Assembly (NCBI GenBank): GCA_002179805.1
Contig: NAVB01000068.1
Location: 1 to 64,000 of the forward strand
DNA length: 64,000 nucleotides
Direction of reading: 5' to 3'
Source: Acanthamoeba lenticulata
Lineage: Eukaryota > Discosea > Longamoebia > Acanthamoebidae
Program-made: the position numbers and the translations under genes
Shown: piece by piece, positions 22,310-33,789 of the stretch
How the letters are laid out: each line of letters starts with the position of its first letter
Position numbering within the stretch: position 1 is the first letter of the stretch
The notes under the pieces: model-generated
What the model saw: only the letters and a program-made list of their open reading frames with translations
Database searches by the model: none
What the model was told of the DNA's origin: nothing

Positions 22310-22479
22310 AAGGTTCCAGCAAGCCGTTTGCGGGTCTGTACAGAGAAAGAAGAACACAACATAGAAAAAAACACTTTACGTTAGCGCTCGGCCGAGGTTT
22401 GTGTTGGAGAAGAGGGGGGGGAGGAGTTGATGTTCTGCGGGACGCACCAAAAGCAAAAAAAGAACGAAAGCAAAGGTCG

Positions 22480-25400
22480 TCAAGCCGAGGAGGAGCGGAG
22501 GAGACTGCGCTTGTCCGAGCCCGTCGGCTCGAGGCCTTCCGGTGCGGCCGGGATGGGGCTCGGTGTCGACGAGTTGCGTCGATGGTACTTGGGTCTGCTG
22601 GCCCGCAGCTGCGGCTCGGCGGCTTGCATGGCCTTGTTGTCGTCGCCATCGTCTTCGTTGTCATTGTTGTTGGGATCGTCAGCGCATTGATGGCAGTCGT
22701 GGCCGTGGTCGCCGCGCGACGAGGCCGCCGCGTGCTGGGCCACGGCGTCGAAGCCGTCGTCCGAAGGAGGCGAGAACTCGGGCGAGGCTGGAGGGGAGAG
22801 TTGCTGTTGTTGTTGTTGCTGCTGTTGCGGTTTGCGCCGCCAGGCCGCGATGGTGGTCGCCAGCTGGTCCTTGCTGAAGGGCTTGGAAAGCCAGCCGTCC
22901 ATCCCGCACGCGTTGCAGCGGTCCTGGTACTCGGAGGTCGTCGACGCGGTCAGGGTCACGATCGGCGTGCGGGCCATCCTGTTCAGTCTGCGTCGACGGT
23001 CAGAACGGAGGACTTGTGTGAAGAATGTGCGGAATGAGAGGTCTCGCGTACCGCTCGTGCTCGCGAATCTTGGTGGAGGCGATGAAGCCGTCCATCACGG
23101 GCATCTGGAGGTCCATCAGGATCACGTCAAAGGCCTCCTCGGGTCGCCGTTGCGCGACCAGGTCGAGCCCGATCTGCCCGTTGGCCGCGATCGACACCTG
23201 CGGGACCGCCCGGGGTGAGCGCGATGGCCATGGGAGCAAAAGGGAGGAAGCCAAACGCGCCGTACCTCGCAGCCGAGGGTGGAGAGCATGAGCTTGGCGA
23301 CCTTTTGGTTGACGACGTTGTCTTCGACCAGCAGCACGCGCGTGCCCTGCAGCGATTGGTACAGCTCCTGGCTCTTCTGCTGCTGCTTCAGCTTCTGCTC
23401 CTGGTCCTTGCCGCTGACGATGACGCTGCCGCCTCGCCGGCTGACGCTGACGCCGCCGGAAGACCGGGCCTTGTCCTCGCCGGCCGCCGACACCGCGAGT
23501 ACCTCGCTGTCGCCGCGAGCCAGCGACAACTCGCCGCTCGAGTGGGCCAACAAGGCGCTGACCGCGCTCTGTGGCGGGTTGCTGTTGCTGCTGTCCTCCA
23601 CAACTCGCTCGGCCGAGCCGGCGGCCGGTGCCGTGGCCGGCTGGTCGCCGTTGGCGCTGCTTTCGCCCGCAGGCTGAGCGTCGCGAAGCCGAGGGAGCTG
23701 GTCCACCGACTCGGACTTGTTGCGCAGCCGTCGGGGGCGCGAGGGCTGGGTTCCAGAGACGGTCGAAGGCCGCCGCTTGCGCATCGACGAGCCACTGCCG
23801 CTGACGCTGCCGTCGCTGGTGGAGTGCGAGACCGAGTGACGGCGCGAGGCCCAGCGCTGTTGGGCGCTGGCCATGCTGAGGAAGGCGTCGGCGTTGTCCA
23901 GGTCCTCCCGGACCGCGTCATAGCTGCTGTCGGACTTGCGGCGCAGGCTCAGGGAGTCGGTCAAGCGCAGCTGGACGGGCTCCTGGGCGTTCTCATCGTG
24001 CACCGGAATTTCCATCGTGAACGCAAACGTCGCGCCCTTGCCCACGCCCCGCGAGCTGCACTCGATGTGGCCTGGACCACCCCATGTGAGCCTTTAAAAC
24101 GCCAAGCCCGAGCGTGTGTGTGTGTGTAGAAAAAGGGACACGAACCGTTCATGGCTTCGCAGAGGAGCTTGCTGACGGCGAGGCTCAGGCCGGGGCTGTC
24201 GCACTTGAGCTCGTGCTTGGTGGCCGGGTCCAGGTAGGGGAGCTCAAAGATGTGGGGCACGAGCTCGGACGGGATGCCGGCGCCGGTGTCCTCCACGCGG
24301 ACCTCGAACCGGTTGCCGCCCAGGCGTGTGTTGGTGAGGTAGAGCCGCACGGCGCCCTTCTCCTGCGTGAACCGGATGGCGTTGTAGGCCACGTTGAACA
24401 GCACCTGCCGGAAACGCTTGGGGTCCCCCAGGCGCTGTGGATAGCGGACGTCGATGACCGTCTCCAGCGTGATCTGCTTCTTGAAGGCCGACGGCTTCAG
24501 GATCGTCAGCACTTGGTCAAACTGCATGTCGACATTTTTTTCGTGAGCCACGTCAGCAGCGCTCTTAAGAATTGAAACACAAGCAGACACAAGAGGCGTA
24601 CCTCGTCGACGAGGGAGAAGGGCGCGGTCTGGAGGTGGAGCTGGGCGGCGCTGACCATGGGGAAGTCGAGCATGTTGTCCAGGAGGCAGAGCATGACATG
24701 GCCCGAGTCGACGATGCGACGCACGCACTCCTTCTCGATCCACAGTCGGTGGGGCAGCGAGTCGACCACCTGCGTCGCGAGGGACAGGATGCCGTGGAGC
24801 GGAGCCTTGATCTCCCGGCCGATGTGCGTCAGCAGCGCGCCCGTCGGGTCGGCTTCGGCGACCGAGCGGGCAGAGGTCGAGGACGATCGTGACAGGTTGG
24901 CCGGAGGCGGGGAGTGGAGCAAGAGGGCCACCACGCCCACGGCCATGAGGCCCAGGCCGCAGTTGACCAGCTTGGTCTCGGGCGGGAGTTGGGAGTGAAG
25001 GGCGATGTCGTTGCTGGCCGTAGTGAAGTGGACCAGGAAGCCCTGGAAGAAGAGGCCGCACAGCGTGGCAAAGGCACACCTCGGAGCGCCCACGAGGAAG
25101 AAGAGCACCGGCACCCAGCCCAGCCTGCAGAACGCACAGACGCGTGTTCAATAAAAAGTTGCCGCGGCCACTTCCATTGGCCAGGATATAAAAAATAATG
25201 TAAACTCCGCGCTGCTGTTCCGCGGAAAAGGCGGGTTTCAGCTGAAACCAAACTTAAAGTACTAATGCGGACGTAAACTTTGCGCAGCGAGACTGCAACA
25301 AGCTCGACCAACATTGAGTTTGACCATAAGAGCGGCGAGGAAAAGAGGAGAATCCAAGGGGGAACCCCAGCGAAGCCAAGAGGGCACGGGGAAGACAAAC

Positions 25401-25889
25401 GGCACGCGAGAGGCGGGTACATCTCGTGTGGTGGATGGGGTGCGGGTCGGGGGGAGGTGTGTACCAGGCAAAGAACTCGGAGGCGATGCCGTAGCGGAGG
25501 GCCAGCGCGAGCGCCAAGAGGTCGACGTGGCAGGCAAAGACCAGCAGGCTGGGCCACACCCTCCGGGTGCGGAGCAAGAAGGCCAGGGTGCAGGCCGACA
25601 CGGCCGTGGAGAGGAGGAGCAGGATGAGCGCAAACGAGAAGGGCTGCGATGGGATCGTTGAATCGACGGTGCTGGTGGCCACCGCGGTGAGCTCAATGGA
25701 GAGGAGAAGGGAGGCATGCTGGAGCGTCGAGAGGGTGATGGCGCAGCCGAGCACCGCCCGCTTCATGCTTTCCGGCAGGCGAAGGGGGGCAGGCGGGAAG
25801 GGGATCGAGCTGACTGGTGTTTCATCGTCTTCAAGAGTAGTTGTGCTGTTCTTCTTTATGCAATCCTTGGCCGTAGGTGGTGACTTCAT
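22480..25889 (-). CDS. membrane hybrid histidine kinase with degenerate H-box
   Basis: Starts at ATG 25887-25889. About five hydrophobic helices occupy the first exon and the start of the second (for example LLLSTAVSACTLAFLL, VLFFLVGAPRCAFATLCGLFF and GLGLMAVGVVALLLH). The HisKA region reads THIGREIKAPLHGI, where kinases normally have SHE-[IL]-R-T-P-L: the phospho-accepting His is Arg (codon 24815-24817). The ATPase domain looks usable: NVAYNAIRFT (N box), VEDTGAGIP (G1) and SPGLSLAVSKLL (weak G2). A roughly 240-residue Ser-rich linker leads to an intact receiver: VLLVEDN, LMDLQMPVMDG (acceptor Asp), VTLTAST and LSKPF. A Gln run and an acidic tail end the protein. Probably a membrane sensor in a phosphorelay, perhaps acting as a phosphatase or partner rather than a self-phosphorylating kinase. 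Confidence 0.85.
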
Positions 25890-27279
25890 GGCTAATGGTT
25901 AACAAACGTTGAGGGGGCCAGCTTTTAGCAGTCAAAGGGCTCCCTCGAGAGAAGAGTATAGCGTCGTCGTCTGCAAGGTCGATTGTGTTTTCAATGGTGC
26001 GCGGCTCAACTCTTGAATAAAAGGCCCCCCCCCACTCCTGCAAAGCCGGAAAGGCGGTGGTTGGTAGCGCTAGAGGAGCACGAAAGACCTGTCCTTGGTC
26101 TTCAATCGCGGGCGCAAGGTTCGTTACATCGCTTGGTCCGCTGGCGCGGGAGCATCAGAAGCCAAAGTGCTCCGAAATCTCCACCCGACCCAATGCTGCG
26201 TCCAGCCATTCGGCCCACGGCTCGTTACGCGCATTCTTCGCGTGCCACTTCGAGGTCACGCTCGTTTGCGGTAGTACCCGAGCTCAAGTCGGGCGTGGGC
26301 TTTTTACTGTCCTTTGGCTGGCCTGCTCATCGTGGCCCCACAGAACTTGTAGTCATGCGCGAGGAGTGTCATTGTCGTTGTCGTGTTCCTGACGAATCCG
26401 TGCGGCCATCACCAGGTCGTGTTGAGGCTGGTTGATGCTGCGTTCTATTGAATTTGTCAGTTTTTGGAAGGGATGAAGGAAGACGTTTGACGTTTTGGAA
26501 AGTGGAGTCTCAGATCGGCAGATCCATGCACACCAGGTTTCTCTCTAGGCTTTGGTGGATCTCGCAGGTTAAAGGTGTGGCCTGTTTCATCAGCCATCAT
26601 CAGGAAGGGAAAGGAGGCGAAGGTCCGATTCTGCCGTGTGGAATGCAACGCTCGCTGGACTTTCAGGAGCGGACCGCGCGTGCTGGGGATGGTTGCACTA
26701 CGATTCTTCAAGCGGGAGAAGGGTGCAGCAATTTGCTCTCTTGAGCTCCTGAGCTGCTCCGCACCCGCAGGGCGCACTCACGAGGTCTTCACGCAAAAAG
26801 CGCGCGAGCTGTGTGCCACTTGGTATTTGTGCATGAGGCTGAGGTGCAGATATCGGTGTGTGAGCGGTCCTGTGGCAGCGATACAGCGAGCCTAAGACTC
26901 CTACAACATGACGCATTTGCTCTCGTTGTTGACCCAGCGCATCAACCTCTTTCTCTCCCGTTGGACTGGTGGTGCGTCGAGGTTCTCAACTTCCCAAGAT
27001 GAGCTTCATGCATTCCATAATCATATAATCACTCTGGACAGCCGTTTGCACGCGCCCACTCGACCAGGGCAAGGTGGCCACACTTGCTTGCCACAGGATT
27101 GCGCTGCCGTCGGGCCACTGAAGGACCGCGTGAGTTTACCGTATTCACCAAAGAAGTAAAGTGCAACTCTTTTGCAAATGAATGTTCCTGACGGACACAG
27201 GCTGCTCTCAGCACTGTGAAGTGAAAGACATGCTCTCCTCTCCTCCCCCTCCCCTCCCCCAAGTGTAGTATATTTGTTA
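25890..27279. other. 1.4-kb intergenic region without supported genes
   Basis: Upstream of the histidine kinase start. Several ORFs of 60-150 codons occur on both strands, but none shows a domain, a signal peptide or exon-like continuity. No tRNA, 5S rRNA or snRNA pattern was seen. May hold the kinase promoter and decayed sequence. Confidence 0.45.
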
Positions 27280-27470
27280 AGCCTGTTTGGCCGATCCGCG
27301 CTCAAGAGTCAAGCGAATCGCCATCTTCCAATCCTCCTTCAAGGATGCGCTGCTTCATCGTTGGATCACACACACGTACCAACAGCACGCGGCCAGCCGA
27401 GTCGACGTTCTGGACGCCTATATACCACGTGCCCGAGACCGGCATGTCCACGACCACGTACTTGGCCTGC
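27280..27470 (-). pseudogene. inverted, internally deleted copy of part of the EGF/CUB gene
   Basis: 27391-27470 is the reverse complement of 7746-7825, with 80 identical bases by eye, covering the PPC-like exon from its acceptor. 27280-27385 corresponds to the reverse complement of about 8090-8207, an intron plus the start of the transmembrane exon, with roughly a tenth of bases changed. The roughly 260 bp between these blocks in the parent, including an EGF exon, is missing. Because intron sequence is retained, this is a DNA-level duplication, not a retrocopy. It lies just downstream of the hexosaminidase stop codon and cannot encode the parent protein. Confidence 0.85.
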
Positions 27471-27520
27471 TAGAAAACCTTCTCCCTTTTTTTTATTAAT
27501 TAAAAGCTGCGTGGGAACCG

Positions 27521-30334
27521 TCAGGCGTGGGCTTTGTCGCTGGTGAAGTGGGCGAACGGCGCGAAACGAGCGAGGCTGTCTGGCAGACCGCCTGGCCTGT
27601 TGCGGCGGAGCCACAACACCTCGTGCTGGCCCCGCAGGGCCTCCCACTCATCCGCCAGCTCACTCCACTCAGAGCTGGTGCCCTCTTCCTGCTTTAGTGA
27701 GAGCGCCATGGCCCGGCAGCTGACGTCAGCCATTGCTGCGCCGTGCTTGATCTGTTCGGGGGAAGAAGGGCAAAGTCAGCCTTTGGTACGACCAAGGGAG
27801 CAGGAGAGCAAGATCGCGACTCGGGATAAGAGTTGGAGGCACCTCGTTGAGGAGCACGCTCGCGTCGTCTCTGTCGGGCTGGGCCTTTTCAAGGGCTGCC
27901 AGTGTGGCCAGGACGCGCTGGTGTGCGGCTTCGGCACTGGCCGCGGTGACGCCCCGCATGTTCTCCGGCTTTGGATTTTGCACAAACCTGAGGTTGAGGA
28001 TAAATAAAAAAAAGATAAATAATTAAGATAAGTAAGTAAATAAATAAGTAAATCTATAATAAAATAACCGGAGAAAAATGTAGCGTACTTGAAGATGCAC
28101 GAGTCGTTGCATTGGGGCTCGCCGCCAGTGACGGTGTAAAGACGACCAAGATCATAGAGGACTCCGCCCACGATGTTGGCCCTGTCGTAGTACACGTGGA
28201 TGTCCAGTCGCGCCGCCAAGCGCTCGGCCGACAGGTACGTGCCCTGCAGGCGCCCCCATTCCCGCACGCCTTCGTCAGGCCACCAATAAAGCAACAAACG
28301 CCTTTCGAGGAGGGCCGGGCTTGTGATGTTGATGTTGTTGGTGATGGCGTTGGGGAATTACCAGGTCGTTGGCTTCGGCGTTCCAGGCGAGACCGGCCCC
28401 GGCAACGAAGCCCAGGTCAGAGATCGGGAGGGTTTGCCAGTGGCCGTTGTCGCCCCAGTCGGTGATCAGATAGCCCACGGCCCCGTTCTCGCGGCCGTGA
28501 TGCGCTGCAGAAAACAAGTGTACTTGAGTGAGCGTCCATGGAGGAGGAGCTGGTGTTGGAGGCGACACAGCACCAGCGTTGACCAGGTTGGCCAGCGCGT
28601 TGTCAGTGCGGCCCACGATCGTGTTCCACGACGACGTCCCGGGGCACACGTAAAAGGGGATCGACTTGAGCGCGGCAAAGGCGCGGCACTGGACGTCGAA
28701 CGGGTGGTCGGCCTCATAGCCCCAGATCAGCGCCACCGCGTCGGGCGGGAGCGTGTGGATGAGCTCCGGTTGTCTGTCAACATCACGCGCGTCAGTGCCA
28801 AGCCAGCTGCGGAGAAGGACGCGCTTGGCCATCATGATGATCGTCGTACTGGAGAACGATGTCGCCCCAGTACTGCATCTTCTTGCGGTACTTGCGGGAG
28901 ACCAGCTGGTGCACCCGGTTGAGGAACTCGATGTAGACCTGCTGGACGCCCTTGGCCTCGCACTGCTGCTTGGACCGGCCCTGGCCCAGGTCGAACGTCT
29001 CGTCGCAGCCTGCACCGATGCGCCAGGCTCGAGTCAGTGGGACGAGAACGAGAACGCACAGCACAAGCAGCACGAAAAGAGACGTCTGACCGACGTTGAA
29101 GCGACGGCTGGAGAAGTTGGGCAGCAGCTGCGCGTAGAGATCGTCCAGCAGGGCGAGAGTCTGGTCGTCGGGGGTCAGCCCAAAGGGCTCCTTCTCGCCT
29201 CCGACGGCCTGGAACGGGTGCACGTTGCCCTCGGGCACCTCGGCGTACTTGCGATAGGCGGCGTGCTTGAGCCAGCGGTGGAAGTGGCCGAAGCTGTTCT
29301 GGTTCGGGACCAGCTCGATGAAACGCGCCCGACAATAGTCGTCGAGCTCCAGAATCTCCTCCGCTGGTCGCGTCCTCTGTCGTTAGCTTCCTCTCTTCTC
29401 TTCTCTTCTCTTCTTGTGGGAAATCGTGCGGGGAAGAAGCGGTGGCCGTACCGGTGAAGGGTGAGGCGTCGCGCCAGACCTCTTCGTGTCCCGCGTAGGC
29501 AAACGCGTGCTCCATGTAGAGCTGGAGCTGGTTGACCTTGAGGCCGGCGAGCTGGTCCACCAGCCTCTTGACCGTTTCCATCGTGGGCACTGCGCTCGTC
29601 CACCACATCGTAGTGGTGTTGTTGTAGTTGTTTCACGTCAACCAAATATATATAAAATAACAACATGATGGCGCACCCTTGTCGCGAGAGACGTCGAGCA
29701 TGACGCCGCGAGCAGCAAAGTCGGGCTGGTCGGCGATCGCCACGAGCGGCAGGCGCAGCTGGCCCCCGGGCGAACCCGTGCTCGACCAGTTGAAGGCGCG
29801 CAGGAGCTGCACCAGCGTCTGCGCGCCATAGAACGCGCCACGGCACGTGCGCCCGGTGACCTCGACCCACGCCCCGTAGGTTTGGCCAGCTGCCGCCTCG
29901 GGGGCCACAACGCGCAGCGTGTAGCCCTCGGGCTCGTCGGCTTCGCCTTCGGCGGCGTCGATGCCGCTGGCGTGCGAGGGCAGCGCGACGCTGGCCTCGT
30001 CCACCGCCCCGCCGGGTACCACCCGCAGGTAGAAGCCCGTGATGACGGCGTTTTCGGCCTGTGGGCCGTGTTCAGCCGCGGGCTGCGGGAGGCCAAACGA
30101 GCTTTGCAGGCGCGGGCCGAGGCCGAGCCCCGCGAGTTGGTCCTTCAACATGCGTGCGACGTGGAGCAGGCCCGTGCGCAGGTGAAGGGGCAGGTCGGGA
30201 GGCGCCACGACGCACACCCGCACGGAGGGGTCCACGCCGTAGCTCACAACAGAGGCGCTGCTGTCCTCCCTCGCAGGTCCTATGTAGTCGATAGCCTTGG
30301 GCAGGGGCACAAGCTTCAACTTGAGATCTTCCAT
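27521..30334 (-). CDS. glycoside hydrolase family 20-like beta-N-acetylhexosaminidase
   Basis: Likely start ATG 30332-30334 (MEDLKLKLVPLPKAI); stop TGA at 27521. About nine exons. The N-terminal exon has the alpha/beta GH20b fold ending in WVEVTGRTCRGAFYGAQTL, followed by ARGVMLDVSRDK, the strand that opens the TIM barrel. Downstream are VNQLQLYMEHAFAY, ELVPNQNSFGHFHRWL and the catalytic-pair block FNVG-CDETFDLGQGRSK (Asp-Glu, interrupted by an intron). YWGDIVLQ, VALIWGYEADHPF and LITDWGDNGHWQTLP follow. This variant is seen in uncharacterised GH20 proteins with CDETFDLG rather than the lysosomal HexA GGDE form. Expected to remove terminal GlcNAc or GalNAc. No signal peptide is visible at this start, so it is either cytosolic or has a missed 5' exon. 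Confidence 0.78.
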
Positions 30335-30545
30335 CTTGTCCAGCTGTGGTGTCTTGGCTTTTTGTTCTTGGCGCAAGAAGCAAACGCCAGCAAAAGTCGC
30401 TGGTTGGTCTGTCTCATTCTTGGCATTCTTCGAGAAATACGGTATTTAATAATTTTATAATAAAACAAATGGGAATTTTTATTATGTACTACAGAGAGGA
30501 GAAGAGCACTTCTTCGGGATCATCATCAGACCTGCCCTAGCGGAG

Positions 30546-30920
30546 CTAGAAGGGCGCCGTGACCGACTGCGCGGCGCCGCCGTTGACGATGAACTGAACG
30601 GTGGATTTGCAGGATTGGCCGTTGGTGGAGGAGAAGGTCCACATGTTGGCCGCCCAGCCGGGGGTCATCTTCACGAAACCCTGGCCATTGCCGCAGTTGA
30701 CCGAGACCGAGGTGGAGCCGGGGATGGTGACGGCCATCCACCAAGCGCTGGTGCCGCTGTACCAGGTGATCGACAGGCCGCTGCCACCGCCGCCCGTGTT
30801 GGTGGTGGTGTCCTCACAAGCGCACGGGCATTCGCAGCTCGTAGAAGCCACAGCGGAGACGAACGAGAAGATGAGGCAGAAAGCGAAGAGCATCGCGAAC
30901 AGGGTACGGATGGCGATCAT
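30546..30920 (-). CDS. small secreted protein, possibly expansin-C/CBM-like
   Basis: 124 codons, single exon. A clear signal peptide (MIAIRTLFAMLFAFCLIFSF, cleavage near VSAVAS) precedes a Cys-rich patch (CECPCACED), a Thr/Gly linker and a compact all-beta module with many aromatics (ITWYSGTSAWWMAVTI, MTPGWAANMWTF). The order and spacing of WW and later Trp residues resemble the carbohydrate-binding C-terminal domain of expansins, which in an amoeba could mean binding to cyst-wall or bacterial polysaccharide. This is a visual resemblance only. A TATA box lies about 150 bp upstream of the start. Confidence 0.75.
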   Translation of the reverse strand: MIAIRTLFAMLFAFCLIFSFVSAVASTSCECPCACEDTTTNTGGGGSGLSITWYSGTSAWWMAVTIPGSTSVSVNCGNGQGFVKMTPGWAANMWTFSSTNGQSCKSTVQFIVNGGAAQSVTAPF

Positions 30921-31067
30921 CTTGATGAGTGAACGGTGTGAATGTGGAAATCAGAGCCCAAGTGGAGGATGGAGTCTTCTGAACAAGAGAAAGTCAGAAG
31001 CTGCTGGTGTGAAGAAGGCTGCTGGAGTAGTGGTGGATGAATGACTCAAGTCGAGCTCAAGCTCAGG

Positions 31068-31075
31068 TTTTATAG
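31068..31075 (-). promoter_or_regulatory. TATA box of the small secreted protein gene
   Basis: The + strand reads TTTTATAG, giving CTATAAAA on the minus strand, 148 bp upstream of the start codon at 30920. This implies a 5' leader of around 115-120 nt. Confidence 0.55.
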
Positions 31076-31334
31076 GCGCTCCAGGAGTTGACGCCCGGGC
31101 GCACCGTGCGAACGTTCGTGTACGGCACGCGTGTGCAGGCCGCCTGGTAGCAGGGTCACCCGCCACACCACCGGGCGCTTCTGGCGGTAGGGGCCCGAAC
31201 AATACTGCCGTCCTCTGTGCGACCGCTTCAAATCCCAGCTCCTCTCCGGTCGGCTATGGAGACGCCACCATACAGGAGGAAGCGTACCGCAGAAGCTGTT
31301 TGGGGGCACTACTTCCCTCAACTGGTGGCGTGTG

Positions 31335-31381
31335 CCCTAATGGCTCTCCGGTCACACACCAACCCCTTTGGGCCATTAGGG
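31335..31381. repeat. perfect 10-bp inverted repeat with 27-nt spacer
   Basis: CCCTAATGGC at 31335-31344 is matched by its reverse complement GCCATTAGGG at 31372-31381. It lies about 260 bp upstream of the secreted-protein TATA box and 3' of the regulator-like gene. It could form a hairpin or act as a paired regulatory site. Confidence 0.5.
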
Positions 31382-31512
31382 TCCAGGCCCCAAACTCCTC
31401 GGGTTGAGGCGAACGTAACCGTTCCTCGGGCAGTGGGTTCCGCAGAGAGAAAACTTTTTTTTTCGAGAACATTTAAGTCTGGAATGATAGGAATGAACCA
31501 ATGAGGTTCGCT

Positions 31513-33789
31513 CTACAGAGGGTTGCGCGGAAGCGGCGAGGAGGAAGGAGAGCAGCCCGATGGCGCAGTGGCGGCACCGTGTCGGCTCGTCGTCGCGGCT
31601 CGCTGGTCGAGGATGTCCCGATACTTGGCGGTCCGCGCGCGGACCAGCGGATAACGCTCGATCAGGGGCCGAGCCGACACGAGGAGCGCTTCCGCCATGT
31701 CATCCCTGGTAGAAGACACAAGACCACCGTGAGTGAGCTGATGGTCTTGTGTCTTATCGTATCGTCATGTGGTTTCGTTTCATGTCGCGTCGTGTTGTGT
31801 CGTACCGCCCGAGGTCGAGGAAGAGGTCGAGCATGAACTCAACATTGTTGACGCTGGACGACGTGCACAGCTGGTAGACATACTCGGCTTCGCGCATCTT
31901 GTCCATGTAGATGTGGCCGAACCGCAGCGCCTCGTCGTCGGTGCCGCAGCGGTGGTGATAGAGCGCCGTCAGCGCAAGCCATGTGAGAGATACTGTGAGG
32001 CGGAAGGTGGGCGGAAGCGACGCGGCATCGTTTTCTTCTTCGGTGTCATTAGCGATGCCGATGGCTTCCTCCATGACCGCAAGCAGGCGGCTCCACTGCT
32101 GGAGCACAGCGTCGACAGCGTCTTTGCCCAGCCGGGCCTCGCGGGTCATCCAGCGGTGGAGCTCGACGAGCATGAGCAGGTTGCACACGCACTTGTCGAT
32201 GTCTTGGGCGCGCTCGACGGCGTCACGAATCTGCTCGGCTGCGTCGACTCGGGTCAGGCCCAGCGTGAGGCCAGGACTGGCCCTCTTGCCGGGACCACGG
32301 TGCTCGTGGTTGTACTCAATCAGGAAGCGGGCGTGCTGATCGTCCCAGCGGGGGTGGTCCTTGCTGGTCCGGTTGTAGATGCGCAGCTGGCGCTCCTTCT
32401 CCTCTGCCGAGTAGGACGGATCGAACGCGGTAGCCATCATGCATTTGAGGAAGACTGCGCTGTTGAACGCCCTGTAAGAACGCGTTATGAGTAAGCATTT
32501 GTCAACAGTCAAAGGTCTTGTTCATGAAGAGCGTACCCTATTCGCTGGCAGATGCCCTTTGCCAGAGTCACGTAGTAGGAAAACCGAACCATGTCGCCCT
32601 GTGTAGTGGGTGGTGAGGCGAGAATACGAAACATTTCGATTTGTTCGTATTCCAAAAGTAAACCTGAACCTTTCGGAAACGAAAAGAAAAATGAGAAAAG
32701 TGGCGATTTTTGCGTACACGCCCGTAGAGGAAATAGCCGAGTGCGAAGAGGGCCTCGGCGACCGCGTAGTCGTCCTCTCCGATGAGGTCCTCGAGCGCCT
32801 GACGCGCGCGCTGAAAGAACTCCTCTGCCATCGTGTCGTCGCCTGTCAACGAAGCGCCTGTACCAGGAGACATAAGCAACAAAACATCGAAGTCTGCGTT
32901 GCTCTGGGTAGCTGTTCCTCACTTGGGCAGGAACGGTACCACAGGCAAGGGCTGTGTTGACGTTGAGCTCAAAGGTGGACGTGGCGGCGAAAGACATATC
33001 GTCTCGGCGGTGCAGCACCGAACGCAAGCCGTCCTCACTGAGCGCGGCTGGGTGGAGTGGGGTAAATGTCCAGCCATGGCATTCAAAGGCACCAAGCCAC
33101 CGAACCGCCTGCGCCCATGTGGCGAGACTACTGCCGACAGAGAGCGGTTGTAGCGTTGTAAGGCAGGTAGCCGAAGTTGAAGATGAAGGCGAAGGTGAAG
33201 TTGATGACGTAGTGCCCGTAAAAGTTCCGTTGCCCATGGGCACTTCCTCCTCGATGCTTTCGAGAATCTCGTTTAGCAATGCGTCCACGAATTGGTCGTT
33301 GTTGTCCTCCTCAAGCGGCACCATGAATCGTTCGGGCCGCTCTCGGCCCGCTCCAGGCGCCACAGTGCCCTCCCAGCCGCAGCTGGGGTGAGGGCCTGCA
33401 GACGTCCAGGAGGATGGGGCTTCGCCTCGTTGCGAGGCTGAAGGAACCGCGTAAGAGGGAGGGTAGAAAGTCCGTGGAGCGGCAGCAAGTACTGTGCCAC
33501 CCTCGTCATCGATTATGACCGGCCTTCCCCGCTTTCTGCTCCGAGGAGGGGGCGGCAACACGCCCCACTCACGCTCAGCAGGCTCCGGGTGTGGTGCATG
33601 GGATAGATGTGTGGCAGATGGCTGGGGAGGCGGGACGAAGGAAGTAAAGGGTGCAATAACAGTCGATGCACCGTGTGGTTGGGGATTGAGTAGAGGAGGG
33701 CGGGGATGGGTGTAGGGGTAGTAGAAGAACTGCTGCGCTGGCCCAGAGGAGCAGTTTTCATCCGTCCTCCAAACGGACATCCAATCCAT
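31513..33789 (-). CDS. uncharacterised regulator-like protein, Pro-rich N-terminus and helical body
   Basis: ATG 33787-33789 (MDWMSVWRTDENCSS); stop TAG at 31513. The first exon encodes a Pro/Ser-rich region with a basic KRGRP-like patch (RSRKRGRPVIIDDEGG, AT-hook-like) and acidic stretches (LLNEILESIEEE). After FELNVNTALACG there are several shorter exons of alpha-helical sequence: MAEEFFQRARQALEDLIG, VAEALFALGYFLYGR, FSYYVTLAKGICQRIG, then AVFLKCMMATAFDPSYS and a long exon with FRLTVSLTWLALTALYHH. The helical part resembles the regulatory middle domain of fungal-type transcription factors, with TPR-like repeats, but no DNA-binding zinc cluster is visible. Probably a transcriptional regulator; real function unknown. 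The splice chain between 32960 and 32470 is tentative. Confidence 0.55.

Larger units (their letters stand above)
30921..31512. other. intergenic: upstream region of the secreted-protein gene
   Basis: About 590 bp holding the TATA box at 31068-31075, a 10-bp inverted repeat at 31335-31381 and the 3' flank of the next minus-strand gene. No coding exon is supported. Confidence 0.5.

Noticed and set aside
25983..26895. Overlapping plus-strand ORFs of 83-150 codons upstream of the histidine kinase
   Set aside because: No domain, signal peptide or exon-like codon use; they overlap each other in several frames.
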